8,961 nt of DNA, taken from contig JBEVMS010000116.1 in NCBI GenBank assembly GCA_040508515.1, positions 1 to 8,961 on the forward strand, in the 5' to 3' direction. The translations under genes were made by a program, and so were the position numbers. Shown here in pieces: positions 1-5,719 of this stretch. The first letter of the stretch is position 1; each line of letters opens with the position of its first letter. The notes below the pieces were generated by a model that worked only from the letters and a program-made list of their open reading frames with translations, was not told where the DNA came from and did no database searches. This DNA comes from JBEVMS01 sp040508515 (lineage in GTDB: Bacteria > Pseudomonadota > Gammaproteobacteria > Xanthomonadales > Rhodanobacteraceae).

Positions 1-6
1 GATCCG

Positions 7-438
7 TCAGTCGGCGCGCGAAACGCGCTGGCCGGTGGCGTCGATCACCACCTCGCCGTCCTCCTTGGCGAAGTAACCCATCGGCACCGGCGGCAACAGC
101 TCGAACACGCGCTCGGACGGACGGCACAACGCCACGCCCAGCGGCGACACCACCAGCGGCCGGTTGATCAGGATCGGATGAGCCAGCATGGCGTCGAGCA
201 GATCGTCGTCCGACAGCTCGGGGCGATCCAGCGCGAGTTCCTGGAACGGCGTGCCTTTCTCGCGCAGCAACTGACGTGGCGTCAGCCCGGCGCGCTTGAT
301 CAGCTGACGCAGCAGCGCGCGGCTGGGTGGGGTTTTCAGGTACTCGACCACATGCGGCTCGATGCCGGCGTGGCGGATCAGGGCCAGCGTGTTGCGCGAG
401 GTGCCGCAGGCGGGGTTGTGGTAAATCACGATATCCAT
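7..438 (-). CDS. arsC: Arsenate reductase, glutaredoxin-dependent (ArsC)
   Basis: Reduces arsenate to arsenite in the cytoplasm using glutathione and glutaredoxin, so that arsenite can be exported. The 143-residue protein closely follows the plasmid R773/E. coli ArsC pattern (about 141 residues). Near the N-terminus it has the segment YHNPACGTSRNT with the catalytic cysteine at Cys11. The three arginines that bind arsenate in R773 ArsC (Arg60, Arg94, Arg107) correspond here to Arg59, Arg93 (in HPILINRPLVV) and Arg106 (in LCRPSE). The protein is full length and ends with TGA at 7-9. It starts only 6 bases after the arsR stop, so the two genes are surely one transcript under ArsR control. No arsenite pump gene is visible; it may lie beyond the left edge. 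Family assignment is secure; activity is inferred from the conserved residues. Confidence 0.94.
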   Translation of the reverse strand: MDIVIYHNPACGTSRNTLALIRHAGIEPHVVEYLKTPPSRALLRQLIKRAGLTPRQLLREKGTPFQELALDRPELSDDDLLDAMLAHPILINRPLVVSPLGVALCRPSERVFELLPPVPMGYFAKEDGEVVIDATGQRVSRAD

Positions 439-444
439 GGCGTC

Positions 445-777
445 TCAGCAGCAAGGGGTAAGCGCGGCGACCAGCGGGGCGCACACGTCGGGATGGGCCT
501 GACAGCAGTCCTCGGCCAGAAACATCATCAGCTCGCGCAGGCGTTCGAGTTGCGCGCGGAAAATGATCGAGCGCCCCTCGCGCAATGGCTGCACCAGCCC
601 GGCGCGATGCAGGATCGCCAGATGATTGGACATGGTGTTCTGCGGCACGCCGAGCAGCCGGGCGATCTCGCCGGCCGGCAATCCGGTCGGCTCATGCCGA
701 ACAAGCAGCCGGAATGCCTCCAGTCGACTGGCTTGCGACAGCGCGGCAAATACGGCCAGTGAGGAAGATGAGTCCAT
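445..777 (-). CDS. arsR: ArsR/SmtB-family arsenic-responsive repressor
   Basis: A 110-residue winged-helix repressor expected to bind its own promoter and release DNA when arsenite binds. Residues about 5-85 form the ArsR fold: a helical start (LAVFAALSQASRLEAFRLL), the recognition-helix region (GEIARLLGVPQNTMSNHLAIL, roughly 36-56) and the wing (LVQPLREGRSIIFRA). The ELCVCDL arsenic site of E. coli ArsR is absent. Instead the C-terminus carries Cys91-Cys92, Cys99 and a terminal Cys109-Cys110, resembling the Acidithiobacillus ferrooxidans ArsR type, which binds As(III) through Cys95, Cys96 and Cys102. The frame stays open upstream to 918, but the family N-terminus matches the ATG at 777. No clear Shine-Dalgarno precedes that ATG. 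The gene directly precedes arsC, which supports an arsenic rather than another metal role. Confidence 0.9.
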   Translation of the reverse strand: MDSSSSLAVFAALSQASRLEAFRLLVRHEPTGLPAGEIARLLGVPQNTMSNHLAILHRAGLVQPLREGRSIIFRAQLERLRELMMFLAEDCCQAHPDVCAPLVAALTPCC

Positions 778-799
778 ATATCTAGATTCACAGATATAT
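776..799. promoter_or_regulatory. Probable ArsR operator (perfect inverted repeat)
   Basis: The arms ATATATCT (776-783) and AGATATAT (792-799) are perfect reverse complements separated by 8 bases. The site is AT-rich within GC-rich DNA and overlaps the arsR start codon (775-777). ArsR-family repressors bind AT-rich inverted repeats of this kind in their own promoters, so autoregulation is the natural reading. Promoter hexamers could not be assigned: a TTGCTC at 807-812 on the minus strand is a possible -35, but no good -10 lies at the right spacing. Confidence 0.55.
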
Positions 800-1118
800 T
801 TGTAATGAGCAACCCCTTCGCGGCATGGCGCCTTACGATGCACGAATCGCGATAGCTTGCGGTGGCCGCTCGGCCTCCTAACACGCCGCCAACCGCGCAC
901 TGTGGCTTGCCGCAGCATGCAAGGGATGCGCGGCGGGTGTGTCGAGTCGCCGCCGATTTTGTGCCTGATGCGCAGCTAACGCATGGACATGCCGATGGCG
1001 CTCCGTCATGCCGCTGCGCACTTGTACTGCGTGGTGGATCCTGGGTCGGTGGTTCCTCGTGCGGTGCGGCTTGTTGCGGCCGCGCACGCCGCCGCGCACG
1101 CTTGAGTGGGCTGGGCTG
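800..1118. other. Gene-free spacer between arsR and the chemoreceptor gene
   Basis: About 320 bases with no gene I can support. Open frames on both strands (for example 862-1119 plus and 878-1099 minus) are rich in Arg, Ala and His, resemble no family I know, and look like chance openings in GC-rich DNA. The arsR promoter should lie near its left end. A short direct repeat CGCGCACG (1081-1088 and 1093-1100) is the only internal repeat seen. No RNA gene is recognisable. Confidence 0.5.
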
Positions 1119-1136
1119 AAAAACCGCGCGAGCGGT
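1119..1136 (-). terminator. Rho-independent terminator of the chemoreceptor gene
   Basis: Read on the minus strand, 8 bases past the stop codon at 1145-1147, ACCGC pairs with GCGGT around the 4-base loop TCGC. The T-run 1123-1119 follows at once, its first T closing the stem. The stem is short (5 pairs) but perfect and correctly placed for the receptor transcript. Confidence 0.5.
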
Positions 1137-1144
1137 GGATTGCG

Positions 1145-2491
1145 CTAGGCGGCTACGGTCTGCTGGTTGATCCGCAATTGCGCCATGGCTCGGCCTACCT
1201 GATCGATGTCATTGGCCTGCGCGGCCGCCGCTGCGGCGATATCTTCCACACGCTGGTTGACCGAGTTGGTGAGGCCGACAATGGTACGCATTGCCGAGCC
1301 GGCCAATTGCGCGCGACTGCTGCCGTCGTTGATTCGCTCGACGGTGTCTTCAATCAGGCGGCGAATGTCCTTGGCGGATTCGGCGCTGCGCTGGGCCAGT
1401 GCACGCACCTCTTGCGCGACGACACCGAAGCCGCGGCCGTGCTGGCCGGCGTGCGCCGATTCCACCGCCGCGTTGATGGCCAGAATATTGGTCTGAAATG
1501 CCAGCGCGTCGATCACCCCGATGATCTCGGTCATCCGCTGCGCGCTGTCATTGACGCTGTCCATGGTGGCGATCAGTTCGCGCATCAGCGCGCCGCCATC
1601 GGTAGCCGAGCGATTGGCGTCTATCGCCATCTGGTCGGCCGAGCGCGCCTGCGCGGCGATCGCCGGCACGGATTGCGACAGCGAGGCCAGTGAAAGCCGC
1701 AGGGTATGCGCGGCGCGCGTCTGGGCGGTGACGTCGGTGGCGTATTTGATGACTTTGAATGGCCGTCCGGCCTGGTCGAAAATCGGGTTGTAGCTGGCCT
1801 GAATCCATACCTCGCGCCCGCCTTTGCCGAGACGCCGGTACAACGCCGCATCGTGCTGGCCCTGGCCGAGCTTTTGCCAGAATTGACGATAAGCAACGCT
1901 GTCGCGCTCGGCTGGCTCGACGAACAGGCGATGGTGCTGACCGATGACTTCCTCGCGCTGATAGCCCATGCAGGCCAGGAAATTATCGTTGGCAGCCAGG
2001 ACAATGCCTTCAAGGCTGAACTCGATCACGGCTTGTGCTTTGTCGATCGCCGCCAAGCGGCCATTCATCTCGGCGTTGTGGCGCTGGCGGTCAGTGATGT
2101 CGCTGGCGTGTTTTATCACCTTGTAGGCACGCCCCTGGCGATCGAGTACCGGCGTATAGCTGGCCTGCAACCAGACCTCCCGATCGTCGGCGCCGAGCCG
2201 TCGATACACGCCAGTATCGTGTTTGCCCTGGCGCAAGCGATCCCAGAATTGGCGGTAGTCGTCGCTGGCCTGCTCCTCGGGGCTGACGAACATGCGGTGG
2301 TGCTGGCCTACGACCTGTTCGCGGCGATAGCCCATCGCGTCGAGAAAGGGCTGGTTGACGTCGAGCACAATGCCGTCGAGGTTGAAAGCGACGATCGCCT
2401 GGCTGCGATTGGCGGCCTGAACTTGCGCGCGCAGCTCGCCGTAGCGGGGACGCGCAGCGCCCGCACGGAAAAATCTAAGGAATCGGTACAT
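1145..2491 (-). CDS. Soluble methyl-accepting chemotaxis protein with two PAS domains
   Basis: A 448-residue receptor without any membrane segment, so a cytoplasmic sensor that should talk to CheA/CheW. It has two PAS domains (about 30-135 and 152-255), each closing with a PAC-like segment (VIKHASDIT, VIKYATDVT). These are followed by an MCP signalling domain (about 262-448) with the hairpin core around 322-376 (IDALAFQTNILAINAAVE; GRGFGVVAQEVRALAQRSA). This layout resembles BdlA-type receptors of Pseudomonas, linked to biofilm dispersal; the PAS ligand (haem, flavin or none) is not evident. The PAS domains are near copies of each other. The hairpin tip departs from consensus (His347 and Gln350 where Tsr has Arg388 and Glu391). 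The MCP arms are too short to include the usual methylation sites, and there is no C-terminal CheR-binding pentapeptide. The ATG at 2491 follows a G-rich ribosome site (GGGGGAG, 4 bases away). It stands alone, without che genes beside it. Confidence 0.92.
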   Translation of the reverse strand: MYRFLRFFRAGAARPRYGELRAQVQAANRSQAIVAFNLDGIVLDVNQPFLDAMGYRREQVVGQHHRMFVSPEEQASDDYRQFWDRLRQGKHDTGVYRRLGADDREVWLQASYTPVLDRQGRAYKVIKHASDITDRQRHNAEMNGRLAAIDKAQAVIEFSLEGIVLAANDNFLACMGYQREEVIGQHHRLFVEPAERDSVAYRQFWQKLGQGQHDAALYRRLGKGGREVWIQASYNPIFDQAGRPFKVIKYATDVTAQTRAAHTLRLSLASLSQSVPAIAAQARSADQMAIDANRSATDGGALMRELIATMDSVNDSAQRMTEIIGVIDALAFQTNILAINAAVESAHAGQHGRGFGVVAQEVRALAQRSAESAKDIRRLIEDTVERINDGSSRAQLAGSAMRTIVGLTNSVNQRVEDIAAAAAAQANDIDQVGRAMAQLRINQQTVAA

Positions 2492-2519
2492 GGCGCTCCC
2501 CCCGAAGCTATGGTCCGAG

Positions 2520-2540
2520 ACATGCCGAATAAGGGCATGT
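2520..2540. repeat. Perfect inverted repeat upstream of the chemoreceptor gene
   Basis: ACATGCC (2520-2526) and GGCATGT (2534-2540) are exact reverse complements with a 7-base spacer, 28 bases upstream of the receptor ATG. It could be a dimeric regulator's operator or a hairpin in the 5' leader. No T-run follows on the minus strand, so it is not a standard terminator. The regulator is unknown. Confidence 0.4.
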
Positions 2541-2601
2541 GCTGGCTGAACGCTAGTGGCCGCCGTTGGGCAAGGAATGCACGTTTTGTTACGACAGCAA
2601 A

Positions 2602-2631
2602 ATAATCAGACTTTTCTTACAAGCGTCCCAA
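2602..2631 (-). promoter_or_regulatory. Possible sigma-70 promoter for the chemoreceptor gene
   Basis: In a locally AT-rich patch, the minus strand reads TTGGGA (2631-2626) and GATTAT (2607-2602) with an 18-base spacer; each matches four of six consensus bases. It would give a leader of about 100 bases containing the inverted repeat at 2520-2540. The match is weak, and a flagellar-type sigma-28 or other promoter is not excluded. Confidence 0.22.
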
Positions 2632-2650
2632 CCGCCGGCGCTGCGGCTAT

Positions 2651-3088
2651 TCAAGACCAGTGAGCCATCAGCGTCGCCTTTGCTTGATCGCCCCGCCAGG
2701 GAAGGCGCCACGATGGGGCGTGCTTGCCCGCCGCTACCACAGCCGATAGCTCGCCGGCTCGCTGGAAACCCTGCGTGCCAAGCGCTTTGAAGCTGGCGAT
2801 CGCCCGTCGCGCAAACAGGTTGTTCGGCTGCCGGGAACCGCGGGTCGATGTCGGTAGCCAGCGAACTGACGCTGCGCGTGGTCGATCAGCGTCTTGCCAC
2901 ACCAGGCGCTGGCAGTCTGTGCCGGGGTGGATTCATAGCGACCGGGTGAGGCGCTGCCGTCCGAGTACAGGCCGATGGCGAGGATGGCGCGCGCCGGGCA
3001 GCAGCTCCCAGGCGTAGGCTGGAAACCGACCATGCGCGGCTTGCTCCAGAAAATCACGGCCGCGGCACACGGCGGGCCGACATGGATT
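2651..3088 (-). pseudogene. Possible frame-broken gene remnant, function unknown
   Basis: No intact gene spans this stretch, but three minus-strand frames read like protein in succession. The first (3088-2933, continuing in frame past the mscL stop) contains GRDFLEQAAHGRFPAYAWEL. The second (3057-2734) contains ILAIGLYSDGS and YESTPAQTASAWCGKTLI. The third (2902-2651) contains NNLFARRAIASFKALGTQGF and ends at TGA 2653-2651. Joined by two frameshifts, one near 2995 and one near 2835, they would give a protein of roughly 130-140 residues. I do not recognise the family, and GC-rich DNA readily yields plausible shadow peptides, so this is tentative. The alternatives are noncoding spacer, or one real small gene in only one frame. 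Confidence 0.27.
3050..3079 (-). terminator. Weak candidate terminator after mscL
   Basis: Ten bases past the mscL stop on the minus strand, CGGCC (3079-3075) can pair with GGCCG (3061-3057) over a 13-base loop. A short TTTT (3053-3050) follows after three bases. The loop is long and the T-run short, so termination here is only a possibility. It also overlaps the suspected gene remnant. Confidence 0.2.
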
Positions 3089-3493
3089 TTACGGCTGTTG
3101 CTTCTTCAACAGATCGCGGATTTCGCTTAGTAGCACCACCTCGGCGGGGGGCGCAGCCGGCGTGGCCTCGCGCTTGCGACTGAGCTTGTTGATCAGCTTG
3201 ACCACCATGAAGATCGCGAAAGCGATGATCAGGAACTGAATGACGGTGTTGATGAAAGCGCCATATTGCAACGCGACTTCAGCCACCTTGTTGGCTGGAT
3301 CGGCCGGCTTGAGTACCCACTTGAGCTGCGAAAAATCCACTCCGCCGGTGACCAGGCCGATCGGCGGCATGATTACCTCGTTGACCAGCGAAGTGACGAT
3401 CTTGCCGAAAGCGGCGCCGATCACCACGCCCACCGCCAGATCGATCACGTTGCCGCGCATGGCGAATTCTTTGAATTCTTTGATCAAACCCAT
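3089..3493 (-). CDS. mscL: Large-conductance mechanosensitive channel MscL
   Basis: A homopentameric inner-membrane channel that opens under membrane tension on sudden osmotic downshock and releases solutes. The protein (134 residues; E. coli 136) has the N-terminal amphipathic helix (GLIKEFKEFAMRGN), and the first membrane helix with the gate region (VIDLAVGVVIGAAFGKIVTSLV, about 16-37). A periplasmic loop follows, then the second helix (FINTVIQFLIIAFAIFMVVKLINKL, about 80-104) and the charged C-terminal bundle helix (EVVLLSEIRDLLKKQ). All match the E. coli protein closely. I chose the ATG at 3493 because AGGAGAG (3507-3501) lies 7 bases before it; an in-frame TTG at 3499 is too close to that site. 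It lies 72 bases downstream of the hydrolase gene in the same direction, so the two may be co-transcribed, though mscL often has its own promoter. Confidence 0.97.
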   Translation of the reverse strand: MGLIKEFKEFAMRGNVIDLAVGVVIGAAFGKIVTSLVNEVIMPPIGLVTGGVDFSQLKWVLKPADPANKVAEVALQYGAFINTVIQFLIIAFAIFMVVKLINKLSRKREATPAAPPAEVVLLSEIRDLLKKQQP

Positions 3494-3500
3494 GTTCAAA

Positions 3501-3507
3501 CTCTCCT
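3501..3507 (-). promoter_or_regulatory. Ribosome binding site fixing the mscL start
   Basis: AGGAGAG on the minus strand sits 7 bases before the ATG at 3493. The alternative TTG start at 3499 would have it practically adjacent, so the ATG is favoured. Confidence 0.6.
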
Positions 3508-3565
3508 GCGTTGGATGAGGGCCGCACCGACTTTAACAAAGCGTGGCGGCTGATCGTGTGTCCAA

Positions 3566-4252
3566 TCAGACAACGCGGCCGCCGAAACTGGTGATGCCGA
3601 CCAGCTCGGCCTGGAAGCGGTCGCCGCGTTCCAGCGCCGCCACGCCGGCTGGTGTGCCAGTGAAGATCAAGTCGCCGGGCTTGAGCAAGAATTGCTGCGA
3701 GAGCAGCGCGATGATCTCCGCGCCGGAAAAAATCATGTCGCCCAGCAGTCCCTGTTGACGCACTTGCCCGTTAACGCTGAGCTTGATCACCGTATCGGCG
3801 CCGGGCGTCATCTCGCTGGCCGCGCGCAACGCCGAAACCGGCGCGGACTGATCGAACGCCTTGGCCACGTCCCAGGGATAGCGCTTTTCCTTCATCAGCG
3901 CCTGCACGTCGCGGCGGGTCAGGTCCAGGCCCACGCCATAACCCCAAATCGCCGCCTGCGCCTGTTCCAGGTTCAGCTCGTGTCCGCCGCTGCCCAGTGC
4001 CAGCACCATCTCGACCTCGTGGTGCAGTTCCTTGGTCTGCGGCGGGTAGGCCACATCGCCGCCGTCGCTGACGATCGCGTCGGCCGGTTTCATGAAAAAG
4101 ATCGGCGTCTCGCGGTCCACGGTGCTGCCCATTTCGCGCGCATGGTCGGCGTAGTTGCGACCGATACAGAACACCCGCCGCACCGGAAAACGCTGGGAAC
4201 CGCCGATGATCGGCAGGCTGCGTACCGCGGGCGGATTGACGATGTAACTCAT
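3566..4252 (-). CDS. Fumarylacetoacetate hydrolase (FAH) family protein
   Basis: A 228-residue enzyme of the FAH superfamily, soluble and cytoplasmic, which cleaves or decarboxylates 2,4-dioxo acids using a divalent metal. Its segments IGRNYADHAREMG and PIFFMKPADAI are typical of the fumarylpyruvate hydrolase (NagK)/YcgM/FAHD1 branch. Metal ligands are visible as Glu79 and Glu81 (HHEVEMVL) and Asp110 (GVGLDLTRRD). The His37/Glu40 pair matches the lid dyad of FAHD1 (His30/Glu33), and the conserved GDLIFTGTPAGV lies near the C-terminus. Length is normal for the single-domain branch. The ATG at 4252 has GGAG six bases upstream; an in-frame ATG at 4267 has none. Exact substrate (fumarylpyruvate, acylpyruvate or oxaloacetate) cannot be fixed: no catabolic genes are adjacent, and this type is often a housekeeping oxaloacetate decarboxylase or acylpyruvase. 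Confidence 0.92.
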   Translation of the reverse strand: MSYIVNPPAVRSLPIIGGSQRFPVRRVFCIGRNYADHAREMGSTVDRETPIFFMKPADAIVSDGGDVAYPPQTKELHHEVEMVLALGSGGHELNLEQAQAAIWGYGVGLDLTRRDVQALMKEKRYPWDVAKAFDQSAPVSALRAASEMTPGADTVIKLSVNGQVRQQGLLGDMIFSGAEIIALLSQQFLLKPGDLIFTGTPAGVAALERGDRFQAELVGITSFGGRVV

Positions 4253-4258
4253 GAGCAA

Positions 4259-4262
4259 CTCC
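4259..4262 (-). promoter_or_regulatory. Ribosome binding site fixing the FAH-family gene start
   Basis: GGAG on the minus strand lies 6 bases before the ATG at 4252 and inside the extended frame that would begin at 4267, which lacks any such site. It therefore supports the shorter protein. About 20 bases upstream, TATGAT (4287-4282, minus) is a possible -10 box, but no matching -35 is visible. Confidence 0.5.
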
Positions 4263-4324
4263 GGCATGGGCTAAGCTGATCATCATACGATGCGTTCGCT
4301 TCATCGCGCAGAGCGCCTGGGCCA

Positions 4325-4336
4325 TGACAGCTGTCA
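4325..4336. promoter_or_regulatory. Perfect 12-base palindrome between divergent genes
   Basis: TGACAGCTGTCA is its own reverse complement with no spacer. It lies in the 162-base gap between the minus-strand hydrolase and the plus-strand exporter operon, 78 bases before the exporter's ATG. A further GACA (4341-4344) pairs with TGTC (4332-4335), giving an overlapping second inverted repeat. The position suits an operator for either or both transcripts. I cannot name the regulator, and no regulator gene sits beside it. No convincing exporter promoter was found. Confidence 0.4.
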
Positions 4337-4414
4337 CGACGACAGGCTGATGAGCGGCTCTGCCGCGTAAGGCTTTGCGACGCGCATCCTGTTGGCATAC
4401 CGGGGAGGGATGTC

Positions 4415-5659
4415 ATGGCGGAACACGCGCAATTGTTGAACGCATTACGCATCGAGCGTGCCCAGCGTGAATTGCCGCCCGCGACGCCGCCGCGCTGGCC
4501 ATGGTGGCTTGGCGGCTTGCTGCTGTTTTTGCTCATCGGCGCGGGCGTGGCCTGGTGGCTGCTGCCACGCGCGGTACCGGTGGATACCGCTGTGGCCACC
4601 GCACCCAGTGCAACGGCCGGCGGCAGCGCGGTGCTGGAGGCGACGGGGTACATCACCGCGCGGCGCCAGGCCACCGTCTCGGCGCAGATCACCGGCACCT
4701 TGACCGATGTGTTGATCGAAGAGGGCGACCGCGTGGAAAAGGGCCAGGTGCTGGCGCGGCTGGAGGACAATGCCTACCGCGCCAACCTCGAGGCCAGCCG
4801 CGCCTCGGCGCTGGCCGCCCAGGCGCAATTGGGTCAACTGCGTGCGCAGGTCGATCAGGCCGAGCGCGATGCCCAGCGGCAGGAGCAACTGGCCACGCGC
4901 GGTCTGACCCCGCGCCAGAGCGCCGAGCAGGCGCGCACTCAAGTGGTCACGCTGCAAGCTCAGCTCAACGCGCAACGGCGCCAGGTGCAGGCGGCGCAGG
5001 CGCAGACGGCGGTGGCCCAGGTCAACTACGACTACACCGTGGTGCGCGCGCCGTTCAGTGGTGTGATTACCGACAAGGCCGCGCAGATCGGCGAGATCAT
5101 TTCGCCCTTGTCCGCCGGCGGCGGCTTTACCCGCACCGGCGTGGGCACCATCGTGGACATGGATTCTCTGGAAATCGACGTGGACGTCAACGAGGCGTAT
5201 ATCGGCCGCGTCCGTGCGCAGATGCCGGCGCAGGCGCAATTGGACGCCTATCCGGATTGGAAGATTCCCGCTCACGTGATTGCCATCGTGCCGGCGGCCG
5301 ATCGCGGCAAGGCCACGGTCAAGGTGCGCGTGGCATTGGAGCAGAAAGATCCTCGCATCGTGCCGGACATGGGCGTGCGGGTGGCGTTTCTGGAACAGCG
5401 CGCAGCGCCTTCCGACACACCGCCCGCTGGCGTGCTGGTGCCGGTCGCGGCGGTAGTGCAGCGCGAGGGACGCACGGTGGTGTTCGTGCTGGCGGGCGAC
5501 ACCGTGCAGCAGCGCGCGGTACAGCCGGCGACGCCGGACAGCGGCCAATTCAAGCGCATTCCTTCCGGCATCAAGGCGGGCGAGACGGTGGTGCTGGCGC
5601 CGCCGCCACAGCTGCGCGATGGCATGACCGTCAAGCGTCGCCCTGCCGACGCCGGCTGA
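4415..5659 (+). CDS. Periplasmic adaptor (membrane fusion) subunit of an ABC exporter, MacA/HlyD type
   Basis: A 414-residue inner-membrane-anchored adaptor that should bridge the ABC permeases to an outer-membrane TolC-family channel. It has a short cytoplasmic start, one membrane anchor (about 28-50, rich in Trp, Leu and Gly) and a first biotinyl-lipoyl half (about 76-118, with GTLTDVLIEEGDRVEKGQVL). A Gln/Ala-rich coiled-coil hairpin spans about 122-205, the second lipoyl half carries VRAPFSGVITD (210-220), and beta-barrel and membrane-proximal domains run to the end. At the hairpin tip R155 and L159 fit the R-x3-L part of the TolC-docking motif of AcrA/MacA, with Thr165-Pro166 where a serine is usual. 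There is no lipoprotein signal; the anchor is a membrane helix as in MacA. The ATG at 4415 follows GGGGAGGGA. It is the first gene of a four-gene operon with the ATPase and permeases. An RND pump partner is unlikely because ABC subunits follow. Confidence 0.92.
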   Translation: MAEHAQLLNALRIERAQRELPPATPPRWPWWLGGLLLFLLIGAGVAWWLLPRAVPVDTAVATAPSATAGGSAVLEATGYITARRQATVSAQITGTLTDVLIEEGDRVEKGQVLARLEDNAYRANLEASRASALAAQAQLGQLRAQVDQAERDAQRQEQLATRGLTPRQSAEQARTQVVTLQAQLNAQRRQVQAAQAQTAVAQVNYDYTVVRAPFSGVITDKAAQIGEIISPLSAGGGFTRTGVGTIVDMDSLEIDVDVNEAYIGRVRAQMPAQAQLDAYPDWKIPAHVIAIVPAADRGKATVKVRVALEQKDPRIVPDMGVRVAFLEQRAAPSDTPPAGVLVPVAAVVQREGRTVVFVLAGDTVQQRAVQPATPDSGQFKRIPSGIKAGETVVLAPPPQLRDGMTVKRRPADAG

Positions 5660-5680
5660 AGATCAGGTCGAATTATCCGT

Positions 5681-5699
5681 GGCCATCATTGGAATGGCC
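5681..5699 (+). repeat. Hairpin between adaptor and ATPase genes
   Basis: GGCCAT (5681-5686) and ATGGCC (5694-5699) are perfect reverse complements with a 7-base loop, in the 60-base gap between the first two operon genes. No T-run follows, so it is not a classical terminator. A mRNA processing or stability element, or an operator, is possible. Confidence 0.35.
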
Positions 5700-5719
5700 G
5701 TCCAAACGAGGAAGCACGC

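Noticed and set aside
445..918. Longer ArsR starting at 918
   Set aside because: The extra 47 residues are Arg-rich and unlike ArsR proteins, and they would run through the likely operator and promoter.
862..1119. Plus-strand open frame in the arsR-chemoreceptor spacer
   Set aside because: Low-complexity Arg/Ala/Cys composition, no ribosome site and no known domain; its last base overlaps the chemoreceptor terminator.
1706..2605. Plus-strand open frame of 299 codons opposite the chemoreceptor
   Set aside because: Antisense shadow of the PAS/MCP gene; composition follows from the complementary codons and no family is recognisable.
3545..3570. Hairpin CTGAT/ATCAG just after the FAH-family gene as a terminator
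   Set aside because: Only a 5-pair stem with a 10-base loop and no T-run, so it gives no support for termination before mscL.
4375..4405. Promoter-like TTGCGA followed by CATACC ahead of the adaptor gene
   Set aside because: Transcription would start about six bases before the ATG and exclude the strong ribosome site, so it is unlikely to be the real promoter.
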